This document shows positions 24,473 through 31,938 of a stretch of 64,000 nt of DNA, one piece after another (the stretch's first letter is position 1; each line of letters begins with the position of its first letter). The position numbers and the translations under genes are program-made. The DNA comes from Streptomyces tibetensis. Lineage in GTDB: Bacteria > Actinomycetota > Actinomycetes > Streptomycetales > Streptomycetaceae. The notes below the pieces were generated by a model. That model had not been told where the DNA came from, did no database searches, and worked only from the letters and a program-made list of their open reading frames with translations. Location of the stretch: positions 62,001 through 126,000 of the forward strand of contig NZ_SZVW01000019.1 in NCBI RefSeq assembly GCF_007655005.1, read 5' to 3'.

Positions 24473-25348
24473 CTAGTGGACGGAGTTCTCCTCCTGCGGG
24501 AACGTCCCGCCGACGACCTCGTCGGCGAACGCCTTCACCGCGTCGCCCATGACCTCACGCAGGTTGGCGTACTGCTTCACGAACTTCGGCACCCGCCCGC
24601 CGGTCAGACCGAGCATGTCCGTCCACACCAGCACCTGCGCGTCGGTCTCGGGGCCCGCCCCGATGCCGACGGTCGGAATGTGCAGCACGCGCGTCACCTC
24701 GGCGGCCAGCTCCGCGGGAACCAGCTCCAGCACCACCGCGAACGCCCCCGCGTCCTGCACGGCCTTCGCGTCCCGCAGCAGCTGCTGGGCCGCCTCCTCG
24801 CCCCGCCCCTGCACGCGGTAGCCCATCGCGTTGACCGACTGCGGGGTCAGACCGATGTGCGCCATGACCGGGATGCCGGACTCGACGAGCAGCCGGATCT
24901 GCTCGTGCGACCGCTCACCCCCCTCCAGCTTCACGGCCTGCACGCCCGCCTCCTTCACCAGCCGGGTCGCCGAGCGCAGCGCCTGCACCGGACCCTCCTG
25001 GTAGGAGCCGAAGGGCAGGTCGCCGACGATCAGCGCGCGGGAGGTGCCCCGTACGACCGCCGCCGACAGCATCGTCATCTCGTCGAGGGTGACGGGCACG
25101 GTCGTCTCGTACCCGAGGTGGCAGTTGCCCGCCGAGTCGCCGACGAGCATCACCGGGATCCCGGCCTCGTCGAAGACGGACGCGGTCATCGCGTCGTACG
25201 CGGTGAGCATCGGCCACTTCTCGCCGCGCTCCTTGGCGGCGGCGATGTCGCGCACGGTGATACGGCGGGTGCCCTTGCCCCCGTACAGCGCCCTGCCGCC
25301 GTCGGAGGGCTTCGTCTGAGCAGTCTGGGCAGCCGGAAGCTGCGTCAT
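24473..25348 (-). CDS. panB: 3-methyl-2-oxobutanoate hydroxymethyltransferase
   Basis: The 291-aa enzyme makes ketopantoate from 2-oxoisovalerate using methylene-tetrahydrofolate, the first committed step to pantothenate and CoA. Family motifs are MLTAYDAMTASVFDEAGIPVMLVGDS (with the Mg-binding aspartate), LPFGSYQ, VKLEGG, MAHIGLTPQSVN and GIGAGPETDAQVLVWTDMLGL. A short N-terminal extension with GRALYGGKGTRRITVRD is usual in actinobacteria. ATG 25348 has an AGGAG site. It appears monocistronic, ending in a strong terminator. Confidence 0.96.
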   Translation of the reverse strand: MTQLPAAQTAQTKPSDGGRALYGGKGTRRITVRDIAAAKERGEKWPMLTAYDAMTASVFDEAGIPVMLVGDSAGNCHLGYETTVPVTLDEMTMLSAAVVRGTSRALIVGDLPFGSYQEGPVQALRSATRLVKEAGVQAVKLEGGERSHEQIRLLVESGIPVMAHIGLTPQSVNAMGYRVQGRGEEAAQQLLRDAKAVQDAGAFAVVLELVPAELAAEVTRVLHIPTVGIGAGPETDAQVLVWTDMLGLTGGRVPKFVKQYANLREVMGDAVKAFADEVVGGTFPQEENSVH

Positions 25349-25730
25349 TGCACGGCTCCTAACACGTCATCTCGAGGCGCCCTGACGGCGTCCCCGGACC
25401 ACGTCCATGGTGGCACCTCGTGCCACCGAGGGCTAGGGGAGCCCCTGTGAGTTCCGCCCCGGAGGCCCGAAGGCCAGGAACTCGCCGACTCCGGCCAGGC
25501 CGCCCGTGCCCTGACCGTCGGCGCCCATGGCCCATTGAGCCGCGCGCCGCGCCGGGCGCCGGGCCCGCAGCCCCCCCCCGAGGCCCGGGCGTGGCACCCG
25601 CAGCCCCCCGAGGCCCGGGCGTGGCGCCCGCAGCCGCCGGAAGCCGGGAACGCGTAAGCCGCGTAAGATCTCGGTAAGAGACTTCCGATACGAGACGGTC
25701 TCGTATCGAAATGGTTCTAGGCTCGACTCC
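25349..25730. other. Divergent intergenic region, panB to DHA2 transporter
   Basis: No gene is evident in these 382 bp. Features seen are 2.3 copies of a 30-33-bp repeat beginning CCCGCAG and including GAGGCCCGGGCGTGG (starts 25564, 25597, 25627; the first has a C9 run), and the TetR palindrome and promoter at 25686-25723. Long minus-strand ORFs through it are compositional. Confidence 0.7.
25686..25708. promoter_or_regulatory. TetR operator before the DHA2 efflux gene
   Basis: A perfect 23-bp palindrome with arms CGATACGAGAC and GTCTCGTATCG around one central base. It ends ten bases before the -10-like TAGGCT (25718-25723), so it covers the -35 zone. TAGGCT is seven bases from ATG 25731, and no ribosome site is visible. 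The core ACGAGAC/GTCTCGT is shared with 4289-4307. Confidence 0.85.
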
Positions 25731-27332
25731 ATGACTACTCCTGCCGATCCGGCCGCCCCCACCGGCCCGCGCGTACCGGAAGCGGTGCACCGGCGCCGCT
25801 GGGCGATCCTCGGCGTGCTGATGCTGAGCCTGCTGATCGTCGTGCTGGACAACTCGATCCTGAACGTCGCCATCAAGACGATCTCCACCCCGGCCCCCAC
25901 CGGCCTGGGCGCCACGCAGAGCGAGCTGGAGTGGGCGATCAACGCCTACACCCTCGTCTTCGCGGGCCTGCTGTTCACCGCCGGCCTGCTCGGCGACCGG
26001 CTGGGCCGCAAGAAGGTGCTGATCGGCGGCCTCGCCGTGTTCGGCATCGGCTCGGCGCTCGCCGCCTTCTCCGGTTCACCGGGCCAGCTGATCGCCTTCC
26101 GTGCGGTGATGGGCCTGGGCGCCGCGTTCGTGATGCCCGCCACCCTCGCCGTCCTCATGAACGTCTTCGAGCGCGAGGAGCAGCCGAAGGCCATCGGTAT
26201 CTGGGCGGGCGGCGTCGGACTCGCCATCGCCATCGGCCCGATCACCGGCGGCGTGCTGCTCGACCACTTCTGGTGGGGCTCGGTCTTCCTCGTCAACGTG
26301 CCGATCGTGGTGCTCGGGCTCGCGCTGATGCTCTGGCTGGTGCCCGACTCGCGCGACCCGAACCCCGGCCGGGTCGACCCCGTCGGCGTCGTGCTCTCCG
26401 TCGTCGGCCTGGTGCTGCTCGTCTACGGCATCATCAAGGGCGGCCAGCTGGCCGACTTCACCGACGCGACCGTGCTGGCGACCATCGGCGCCGGTCTCGC
26501 CGTGCTCGTCGCCTTCGTCGTGTTCGAGAAGCGCAGCGACCATCCGTCGATAGACGTCACGTACTTCAAGGACAAGGTCTTCTCGGCCGCCATCGCCGCC
26601 ATCGCGCTGGTCTTCTTCGCCCTGATGGGCGTGACCTTCTTCTCCGTCTTCTACACGCAGAGCGTGCGCGGCTACTCGCCGCTGCAGACCGGTCTGCTGA
26701 TGCTGCCGCTGGCCGCCGCCCAGTTGATCTTCGCGCCGCGCGCCCGGCTGGTGGTCGACCGCTTCGGCAACCGGGTCACGACCACGGCCGGCATGGCCGT
26801 CATCGCCGCCATGCTGGCCGCCTTCGCCACCCTGGACGCGGACACGCCCATCTGGATCCTGGAAGTGATCTTCTTCCTCATGGGCACCGGCATGGCGCAC
26901 ATCATGACGCCGGTCAGCGTCGTCATCATGCAGGCCCTGCCCCGCGAGAAGGCCGGCTCCGCCTCCGCGCTCAGCAACACCTTCCGGCAGGTCGGCGGCG
27001 CCCTCGGCATCGCCGTCCTCGGCTCGGTGCTGTCCACGGCGTACCGCACGGGCATCGAGGACAAGCTCGGCGCCCTGCCCCCGGCGCTGCGGCACACCGC
27101 GGGGGAGTCCATCGAGGCCACGCTCGGCATCGCGGACAAGCTGGGCCCCCGGGGCGAGTCCCTGATCGCCCCGGCCTACGACGCGTTCCTGCACGCGATG
27201 CACGTCACCGCCCTGTGGGGCGCGGGCGTCGCCGTGCTCGGCGCGGTCGTCGTGGCGCTGTTCCTGCCGGGCAAGCCGCCGGCGGCCCAAGGGGTCGAAG
27301 ACGAACAGGAGTTGTCGCACACCAGGTCGTAG
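25731..27332 (+). CDS. DHA2-family (14 TM) MFS drug exporter
   Basis: The 533-aa protein has the 14-helix pattern of DHA2 proton antiporters. Visible marks are motif D1 (LDNSILNVAIKTI, helix 1), motif A (GDRLGRKKVLIGG, between helices 2 and 3), and motif C in helix 5 (GVGLAIAIGPITGGVLLD). It should export toxic hydrophobic or cationic compounds. Transcription appears leaderless and under the 23-bp TetR palindrome. The TetR gene lies 66 bp downstream in the same direction, separated by a small hairpin (27336-27358), so regulator and pump form one unit. Confidence 0.93.
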   Translation: MTTPADPAAPTGPRVPEAVHRRRWAILGVLMLSLLIVVLDNSILNVAIKTISTPAPTGLGATQSELEWAINAYTLVFAGLLFTAGLLGDRLGRKKVLIGGLAVFGIGSALAAFSGSPGQLIAFRAVMGLGAAFVMPATLAVLMNVFEREEQPKAIGIWAGGVGLAIAIGPITGGVLLDHFWWGSVFLVNVPIVVLGLALMLWLVPDSRDPNPGRVDPVGVVLSVVGLVLLVYGIIKGGQLADFTDATVLATIGAGLAVLVAFVVFEKRSDHPSIDVTYFKDKVFSAAIAAIALVFFALMGVTFFSVFYTQSVRGYSPLQTGLLMLPLAAAQLIFAPRARLVVDRFGNRVTTTAGMAVIAAMLAAFATLDADTPIWILEVIFFLMGTGMAHIMTPVSVVIMQALPREKAGSASALSNTFRQVGGALGIAVLGSVLSTAYRTGIEDKLGALPPALRHTAGESIEATLGIADKLGPRGESLIAPAYDAFLHAMHVTALWGAGVAVLGAVVVALFLPGKPPAAQGVEDEQELSHTRS

Positions 27333-27335
27333 GCC

Positions 27336-27358
27336 TGCGGGAGAATTCATCTCCCGCA
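27336..27358 (+). terminator. Small hairpin between transporter and TetR genes
   Basis: Perfect 9-bp arms TGCGGGAGA and TCTCCCGCA around a 5-base loop start four bases after the transporter stop. There is no U run. It may attenuate or stabilise rather than fully terminate. Confidence 0.5.
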
Positions 27359-27398
27359 CGGCACGGAACGGCCGGCCGGTAGGAAAGGAAGCAGCGAC

Positions 27399-28049
27399 GT
27401 GAGCCTCGCCGAACGGCACCCCCCGCACGACGGTCCCGCGAGGGGACGTCCCAGAAGCGAGGCCGTCGAGCGCGCCATCATCGAGGGCGTGATGAAGCTC
27501 CTGGAGGAGGGCGTCCCCCTCGCGGAGCTGTCCATCGAGCGCATCGCCCGCACTGCGGGCGTCGGAAAGGCCACCATCTACCGCCGCTGGAGCGGCAAGG
27601 AGGAACTCTTCGTCGACGTCGTGCGCGCCGCCGAGCCCCCGGACCCGCCGCTCCCGGGCACCTCCATGCGCGACGACCTCGTGGTCCTGCTGGAGCAGGT
27701 GCGCCGGCGCGGCCTGGCCAACCGCTCCTCGGCGATCCTGCACAGCGTCCAGGCCCAGATGAAGAGCAGCCCGAAACTGTGGGCGGCGTACCACGCCACC
27801 GTCGTCGCCCCGCGCCGCCGGCTCGGCCTGGAGGTCCTCAGCCGCGGCCAGGAGAACGGCGAACTGCGCACGGACCTCGACCTGGAACTGCTGAACGACC
27901 TGTTCGTCGGCCCGATGCTGGTGCGCGCCGTGCTGCGCACCGACGCCGACCTCCCCGACGACCTCGCCGAGCAGGTCGTCGACACCCTGCTCGAAGGGCT
28001 GCGGCCCGGCAGCTCACCCTCTGTCAGTTCGGCGTCCCAGGGCTCCTAG
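27399..28049 (+). CDS. TetR-family repressor linked to the DHA2 exporter
   Basis: A 216-aa TetR protein: helix-turn-helix at about 20-65 (RIARTAGVGKATIYRRWSGKEELF) and a TetR_C_16-type ligand domain. The GTG start 27399 has AAGGAAG upstream. Position and the palindrome before the exporter suggest it represses the pump until a substrate binds. Its recognition helix is close to that of the TetR at 4366, and the two putative operators share a core, so cross-binding is possible. The ligand is unknown. Confidence 0.92.
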   Translation: MSLAERHPPHDGPARGRPRSEAVERAIIEGVMKLLEEGVPLAELSIERIARTAGVGKATIYRRWSGKEELFVDVVRAAEPPDPPLPGTSMRDDLVVLLEQVRRRGLANRSSAILHSVQAQMKSSPKLWAAYHATVVAPRRRLGLEVLSRGQENGELRTDLDLELLNDLFVGPMLVRAVLRTDADLPDDLAEQVVDTLLEGLRPGSSPSVSSASQGS

Positions 28050-28227
28050 TGTGCGCGTTTCGTCACAGAGGGCGCTTTCGGCGGGTCTGATCGGAACTCG
28101 TCGCGGGGACTCGAACGTCATCGCCCCCGTACGGCCGTCGAGGGACGGCGAGAACGGAACGGATCATCCCCTAGGGTCGTAAGGACACGGGGGCGATGGT
28201 GTGCACGGCAGGCAGTGAGGCGACGGT

Positions 28228-29280
28228 ATGGCGCAGCAGGCGTACATGACGGAGACGGACAACGGCGGCTCGGGGCCCGAGCACCGGGGAGCCCGGCTTC
28301 GGCGCCTGTTCGACCGGCTGGCGGGCTCCTGGCGCGGCGACCCGCGGATCTGGCGGCGCGGACTGTTCCTCGCCGCGGGCGCGGTGCTGCTGGCCCTGGT
28401 CATGGTGCTGCACTCGCGCATCCCGAACACGATCGGCAACCTGGGCAGCCTCACCGAGACGTTCCTGCCCTGGCTGGGCCTGCTCGTCCCGGTTCTGCTC
28501 GTCCTCGCCCTGGTCCGCAGGTCGGCGACCGCGCTGATCGCGGTGCTGCTGCCGTCCGTGGTCTGGCTGAACCTCTTCGGCGGCCAGCTCAGCGACAAGA
28601 ACGTCACCGGCGGCGACCTCACGGTGGTCACCCACAACGTCAACGCCGAGAACCCGGACCCGGCCGGCACCGCCCGTGACGTGGCCGCCTCCGGCGCGGA
28701 CGTGCTGGCCCTGGAGGAGCTCACGCCGGCCGCGGTCTCCACGTACGAGAAGGCGCTTGCGCCCACGTACCGCTACCACTCGGTGCAGGGCACGGTCGGG
28801 GTGTGGAGCAGGTACCCGCTGACCGGTGTGCGGGACGTCGATATCGACATGGGCTGGACCCGCGCGATGCGCGCCACCGTGACCGCCCCGGCCGGGCAGG
28901 TCGCGGTCTACGTCGCCCATCTGCCGTCCGTGCGCGTGAAGATGGAGGCCGGTTTCACGGCCCGGCAGCGCGACCGGAGCGCCGACTACCTGGGCGAGGC
29001 CATCGCCCGCGAACCGCTGAACAACGTGGTCCTGCTCGGCGACCTGAACGGCACGATGAACGACCGTGCGCTCAACGCCGTCACCTCGCAGATGCGTTCC
29101 ACGCAGGGCGCGGCCGGCAACGGCTTCGGCTTCAGCTGGCCCGCGTCGTTCCCGATGGCGCGCATCGACCAGATCATGGTCCGGGGTCTGAAGCCGGACA
29201 GCTCGTGGACACTCCCGCAGACGGGCAGCGACCATCTTCCGGTCGCGGCCCGTGTGAGTGTCACCACAAGCGGTTCCTGA
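28228..29280 (+). CDS. Membrane-anchored endonuclease/exonuclease/phosphatase-family protein
   Basis: A 350-aa protein with three N-terminal hydrophobic helices (residues about 45-125) and an extracytoplasmic EEP domain. Its active-site motifs are THNVNAEN, LALEELTP, a WSRYP strand, GDLNGTMND and the final SDHLPVAA, in order. EEP enzymes split phosphodiester bonds in nucleic acids, lipids or inositol phosphates; the substrate here is unknown. ATG 28228 has GAGGCG upstream. It is followed after 136 bp by a transporter gene with its own structured leader. Confidence 0.9.
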   Translation: MAQQAYMTETDNGGSGPEHRGARLRRLFDRLAGSWRGDPRIWRRGLFLAAGAVLLALVMVLHSRIPNTIGNLGSLTETFLPWLGLLVPVLLVLALVRRSATALIAVLLPSVVWLNLFGGQLSDKNVTGGDLTVVTHNVNAENPDPAGTARDVAASGADVLALEELTPAAVSTYEKALAPTYRYHSVQGTVGVWSRYPLTGVRDVDIDMGWTRAMRATVTAPAGQVAVYVAHLPSVRVKMEAGFTARQRDRSADYLGEAIAREPLNNVVLLGDLNGTMNDRALNAVTSQMRSTQGAAGNGFGFSWPASFPMARIDQIMVRGLKPDSSWTLPQTGSDHLPVAARVSVTTSGS

Positions 29281-29350
29281 AAAACGCTGGTCAGAGCAGT
29301 ACGGCCAGAAATCCGCGCTGGAGGCGTCAACGCGTGGAATAGTGCGCCTG

Positions 29351-29404
29351 CGAGACTTTGTTCCGTACTTGAACATACGCGTACGGATCTCCAAGCAAGT
29401 CTCG
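29351..29404 (+). promoter_or_regulatory. Nested inverted repeats before the DHA1 transporter
   Basis: Outer arms CGAGACTT (29351-29358) and AAGTCTCG (29397-29404) enclose inner arms TCCGTAC (29362-29368) and GTACGGA (29381-29387). The right outer arm ends 12 bases before ATG 29417, next to the AAAGG ribosome site, so the folded RNA could limit translation, or the repeats could be operator DNA. Confidence 0.55.
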
Positions 29405-29416
29405 AAAGGCTCACTC

Positions 29417-30634
29417 ATGCCCCTGGCCCTACTCGCCCTTGCCGTGGGCGCCTTCGGCATCGGTACGACCGAGTTCGTGATGATGGGGCTGCTGCCCGAC
29501 GTCGCGAACGACCTGAACATCTCGATACCCAGCGCCGGCCATCTGGTGTCGGCGTACGCGCTGGGCGTCGTCATCGGCGCCCCGCTGCTGGCCGCGGTGA
29601 CCGCCAAGATGTCCCGGCGCACGGTTCTGACCGGCCTGATGGGACTGTTCGTCGTGGGCAACGCCCTGTCGGCCCTCGCGCCGGACAACGGCTGGCTGCT
29701 GGCCGCCCGCTTCCTGAGCGGTCTGCCGCACGGCGCCTTCTTCGGCGTGGGCGCCGTCGTCGCCATGAACATGGTCGGCCCCGAACGCAAGGCGCGCTCG
29801 GTCTCGCTGATGTTCCTCGGCCTGACGGTCGCGAACGTCCTGGGCGTGCCGGTCGCCACCCTCATGGGGCAGAACCTCGGCTGGAGGGCGACCTTCCTCG
29901 GCGTCAGCGCCATCGGCCTGGTGGCCATCGCCGCGCTCGCGCTCCTCATCCCGCAGGACCACGAGCACACCACCGCCAAGGGCCTGCGCGGCGAGCTCGC
30001 CGCCCTGAGCTCCCTGCCGGTCTGGCTGTCGCTGGGTACGACCGTCGCGGGCTTCGGTGCCCTCTTCTCGGCCTACAGCTACATCACGCCGATGCTCACG
30101 GACGCCGCCGGCTACGCCGACGCCAGCGTCACCCTGCTGCTGGCGCTGTTCGGCGTCGGCGCGACCGCCGGCAACCTGCTGGGCGGCCGCCTGGCCGACC
30201 ACTCCCTGCGCGGCACGCTGTTCGGCTGCCTCGCCTCGCTGGTGGTCGTCCTGTCGCTGTTCCCGCTGCTGATGCGCACGGAGGTCACGGCCGCCGTCGC
30301 CGTGATCCTGCTCGGCATGACGGCCTTCGCCACCGGCTCCCCGCTTCAGCTCATGGTCATGGAGAAGGCCTCCTCGGCCCCGTCCCTGGCCTCCTCGGCC
30401 AACCAGGCCGCCTTCAACCTGGCCAACGCCGGCGGTGCCTGGATCGGCGGCCTCGCCCTGGCCGCGGGCTTCGGCGTCACCTCCCCGGCCCTGGCCGGCG
30501 TGGCCCTGGCCGTTCTCGGTCTGGCCGTGGCGTCGCTGGCCTACGCGGTGGACCGGCGCCGGGTTCCGGCCACCGGCCGCGAGCGGATCGTGGCGAGCCA
30601 CGTCCCGCAGGAAGCGGAACCGGTCCACCACTGA
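29417..30634 (+). CDS. DHA1-family (12 TM) MFS exporter, AraJ/chloramphenicol-resistance-like
   Basis: The 405-aa protein opens LALLALAVGAFGIGTTEFVMMGLLPDVA, the hallmark of the CmlR/AraJ/PbuE DHA1 group. Motif A is degenerate (AKMSRRTVL), and motif C-like GLTVANVLGVPVATLMGQ is in helix 5. It probably exports drugs, sugars or nucleosides. ATG 29417 with AAAGG upstream gives the family N-terminus; the longer ORF reads through the inverted repeats. A strong terminator follows at 30652-30689. Confidence 0.9.
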   Translation: MPLALLALAVGAFGIGTTEFVMMGLLPDVANDLNISIPSAGHLVSAYALGVVIGAPLLAAVTAKMSRRTVLTGLMGLFVVGNALSALAPDNGWLLAARFLSGLPHGAFFGVGAVVAMNMVGPERKARSVSLMFLGLTVANVLGVPVATLMGQNLGWRATFLGVSAIGLVAIAALALLIPQDHEHTTAKGLRGELAALSSLPVWLSLGTTVAGFGALFSAYSYITPMLTDAAGYADASVTLLLALFGVGATAGNLLGGRLADHSLRGTLFGCLASLVVVLSLFPLLMRTEVTAAVAVILLGMTAFATGSPLQLMVMEKASSAPSLASSANQAAFNLANAGGAWIGGLALAAGFGVTSPALAGVALAVLGLAVASLAYAVDRRRVPATGRERIVASHVPQEAEPVHH

Positions 30635-30651
30635 CGGCTTCCGACACACAC

Positions 30652-30689
30652 CAGCCCGTGGAGCCACCTCCCACGGGCTGACGTTTTTT
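30652..30689 (+). terminator. Rho-independent terminator after the DHA1 transporter
   Basis: Perfect 10-bp arms CAGCCCGTGG and CCACGGGCTG enclose a 9-base loop and are followed by ACG and six T residues. Confidence 0.92.
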
Positions 30690-30737
30690 CGTCGGGCGGC
30701 GACCTTGGGACAAGCCCCACAGGCTGCCGCTCGTCGA

Positions 30738-31313
30738 CTACCGGGGCGCCTGCCGCCGCGCCGCGACGATCGCCGAACTGGTCGCAGTGGTGAGGACTTC
30801 GGCCGCGTCCAGGTCCGGATGGGTCAGGTAGAACAGCCGCAGCCCGTCCACCTCGCCCTCGAACCGGGGCGGCCACTCGGCCGACGGGGTGAAGTCGTCC
30901 AGGACGAGAATCCCACCGGGTGCGAGCAGCTCGACGACCCTGCGCGGGTCGTCCCGCTTGCCGCCGCCGTCGCAGAAGAACACGTCGAACGGTGCATGCC
31001 GCTCGAGCAGCCGCCAGCCCCCGGTCAGCACGCCGACGCGACCGTCGTCGGCGAAGACCCCGGCCGCGCGCCGGGCCAGCCCCTCGTCCCGTTCCACGGT
31101 GACGAGCCGCGCACCGTCCCCGAGACCGCTGTGCAACCAGGCGGTCCCCACCCCCGACCCCGTGCCGCTCTCGGCGACGACCCCGGCGGGCTTGGCGGAC
31201 GCGGCCGTCCTCAGCAGCCTGCCGACCTCCCGGATGCAGCTCTTGGTGAACCCCGCCTCGACGGCGATGCGCTCGGCGGTCAGAACACGCGCCGGAACAA
31301 CGCGCTCACTCAT
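30738..31313 (-). CDS. O-methyltransferase-like SAM-dependent enzyme
   Basis: A 191-aa class I methyltransferase. Motif I is VVAESGTGSGVGTAWL (the usual acidic residue is E), followed by LVTVERDE (motif II acidic residue binding the ribose), DVFFCDGGGK and GGILVLDDFTP, all in the order of catechol/caffeoyl-type O-methyltransferases. The substrate is unknown. ATG 31313 has GGAGGGGG upstream; a TTG two codons earlier is less likely. It is convergent with the DHA1 transporter and 99 bp downstream of the VOC gene on the same strand. Confidence 0.8.
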   Translation of the reverse strand: MSERVVPARVLTAERIAVEAGFTKSCIREVGRLLRTAASAKPAGVVAESGTGSGVGTAWLHSGLGDGARLVTVERDEGLARRAAGVFADDGRVGVLTGGWRLLERHAPFDVFFCDGGGKRDDPRRVVELLAPGGILVLDDFTPSAEWPPRFEGEVDGLRLFYLTHPDLDAAEVLTTATSSAIVAARRQAPR

Positions 31314-31412
31314 GATCAACCCCCTCCACGGTGAGGCCGACGCTACGTGACCACCCGTCAGTACGTCGCCGGATCGATCGAGTTGGGCCGGACCCCCGGG
31401 TGCGCCGGAGGA

Positions 31413-31808
31413 CTACTCCTGCGGCTGGGTCGCGATCTGGATCAGGTTGCCGCAGGTGTCGTCGAGGACGGCCGTGGTGATGGGGCCCATGTCCAGGGGC
31501 TCCTGGGTGAAGCGGACGCCGAGGCCGCTGAGGCGCTCGTACTCGGCGCGGACGTCGTCGACGGCGAACTGGGCGACCGGGATGCCGTCGGCGGCGAGCG
31601 CGTCGCGGTAGGGCTTGACGGCCGGGTGGCCGGCCGGCTCCAGCAGCAGCTCCGTACCGCCCGGCTCCTCCGGGGAGACGACGGTCAGCCACCGGTCCGT
31701 CTCGCCCACCGGGACGTCGTACTTCTTCACGAAGCCGAGGACCTCGGTGTAGAAGCGCAGGGCCTTGGCCTGGTCGTCGACGAAGACACTGGTCAGATGG
31801 ATCCTCAT
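31413..31808 (-). CDS. VOC-family (glyoxalase/bleomycin resistance) protein
   Basis: A 131-aa single-module vicinal oxygen chelate protein (IHLTSVFVDDQAKALRFYTEVLGF, then TELLLEP, FAVDDVRAEYERLSGLGVRF and LDDTCGNLIQIAT). Such proteins bind metal and act as isomerases, dioxygenases or antibiotic-binding proteins; the substrate is not predictable. ATG 31808 has GGGAG. It is downstream of nadE beyond a 14-bp-stem hairpin. It is the first of three VOC genes in ten kilobases. Confidence 0.88.
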   Translation of the reverse strand: MRIHLTSVFVDDQAKALRFYTEVLGFVKKYDVPVGETDRWLTVVSPEEPGGTELLLEPAGHPAVKPYRDALAADGIPVAQFAVDDVRAEYERLSGLGVRFTQEPLDMGPITTAVLDDTCGNLIQIATQPQE

Positions 31809-31854
31809 GGCGGGCTCCCGTGGTCGGGTCGTGGAAGTCGGGTCCCGGCGAGCG

Positions 31855-31892
31855 CGGCGGTCTCCCGCACCGTGAGGCGCGGGAGACCGCCG
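31855..31892 (-). terminator. Terminator hairpin after nadE
   Basis: Perfect 14-bp arms CGGCGGTCTCCCGC and GCGGGAGACCGCCG around a 10-base loop, about 50 bases past the nadE stop on the minus strand. It has no U run. Confidence 0.75.
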
Positions 31893-31938
31893 GGCCCGAG
31901 ATGCCGGGCCGGTGGCCGTCCCTGACGACCCTGGCCCG

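Noticed and set aside
25433..25942. Minus-strand ORF over the panB-transporter gap
   Set aside because: It runs through the TetR palindrome, the tandem repeat and the start of the transporter, and has no ribosome site or domain.
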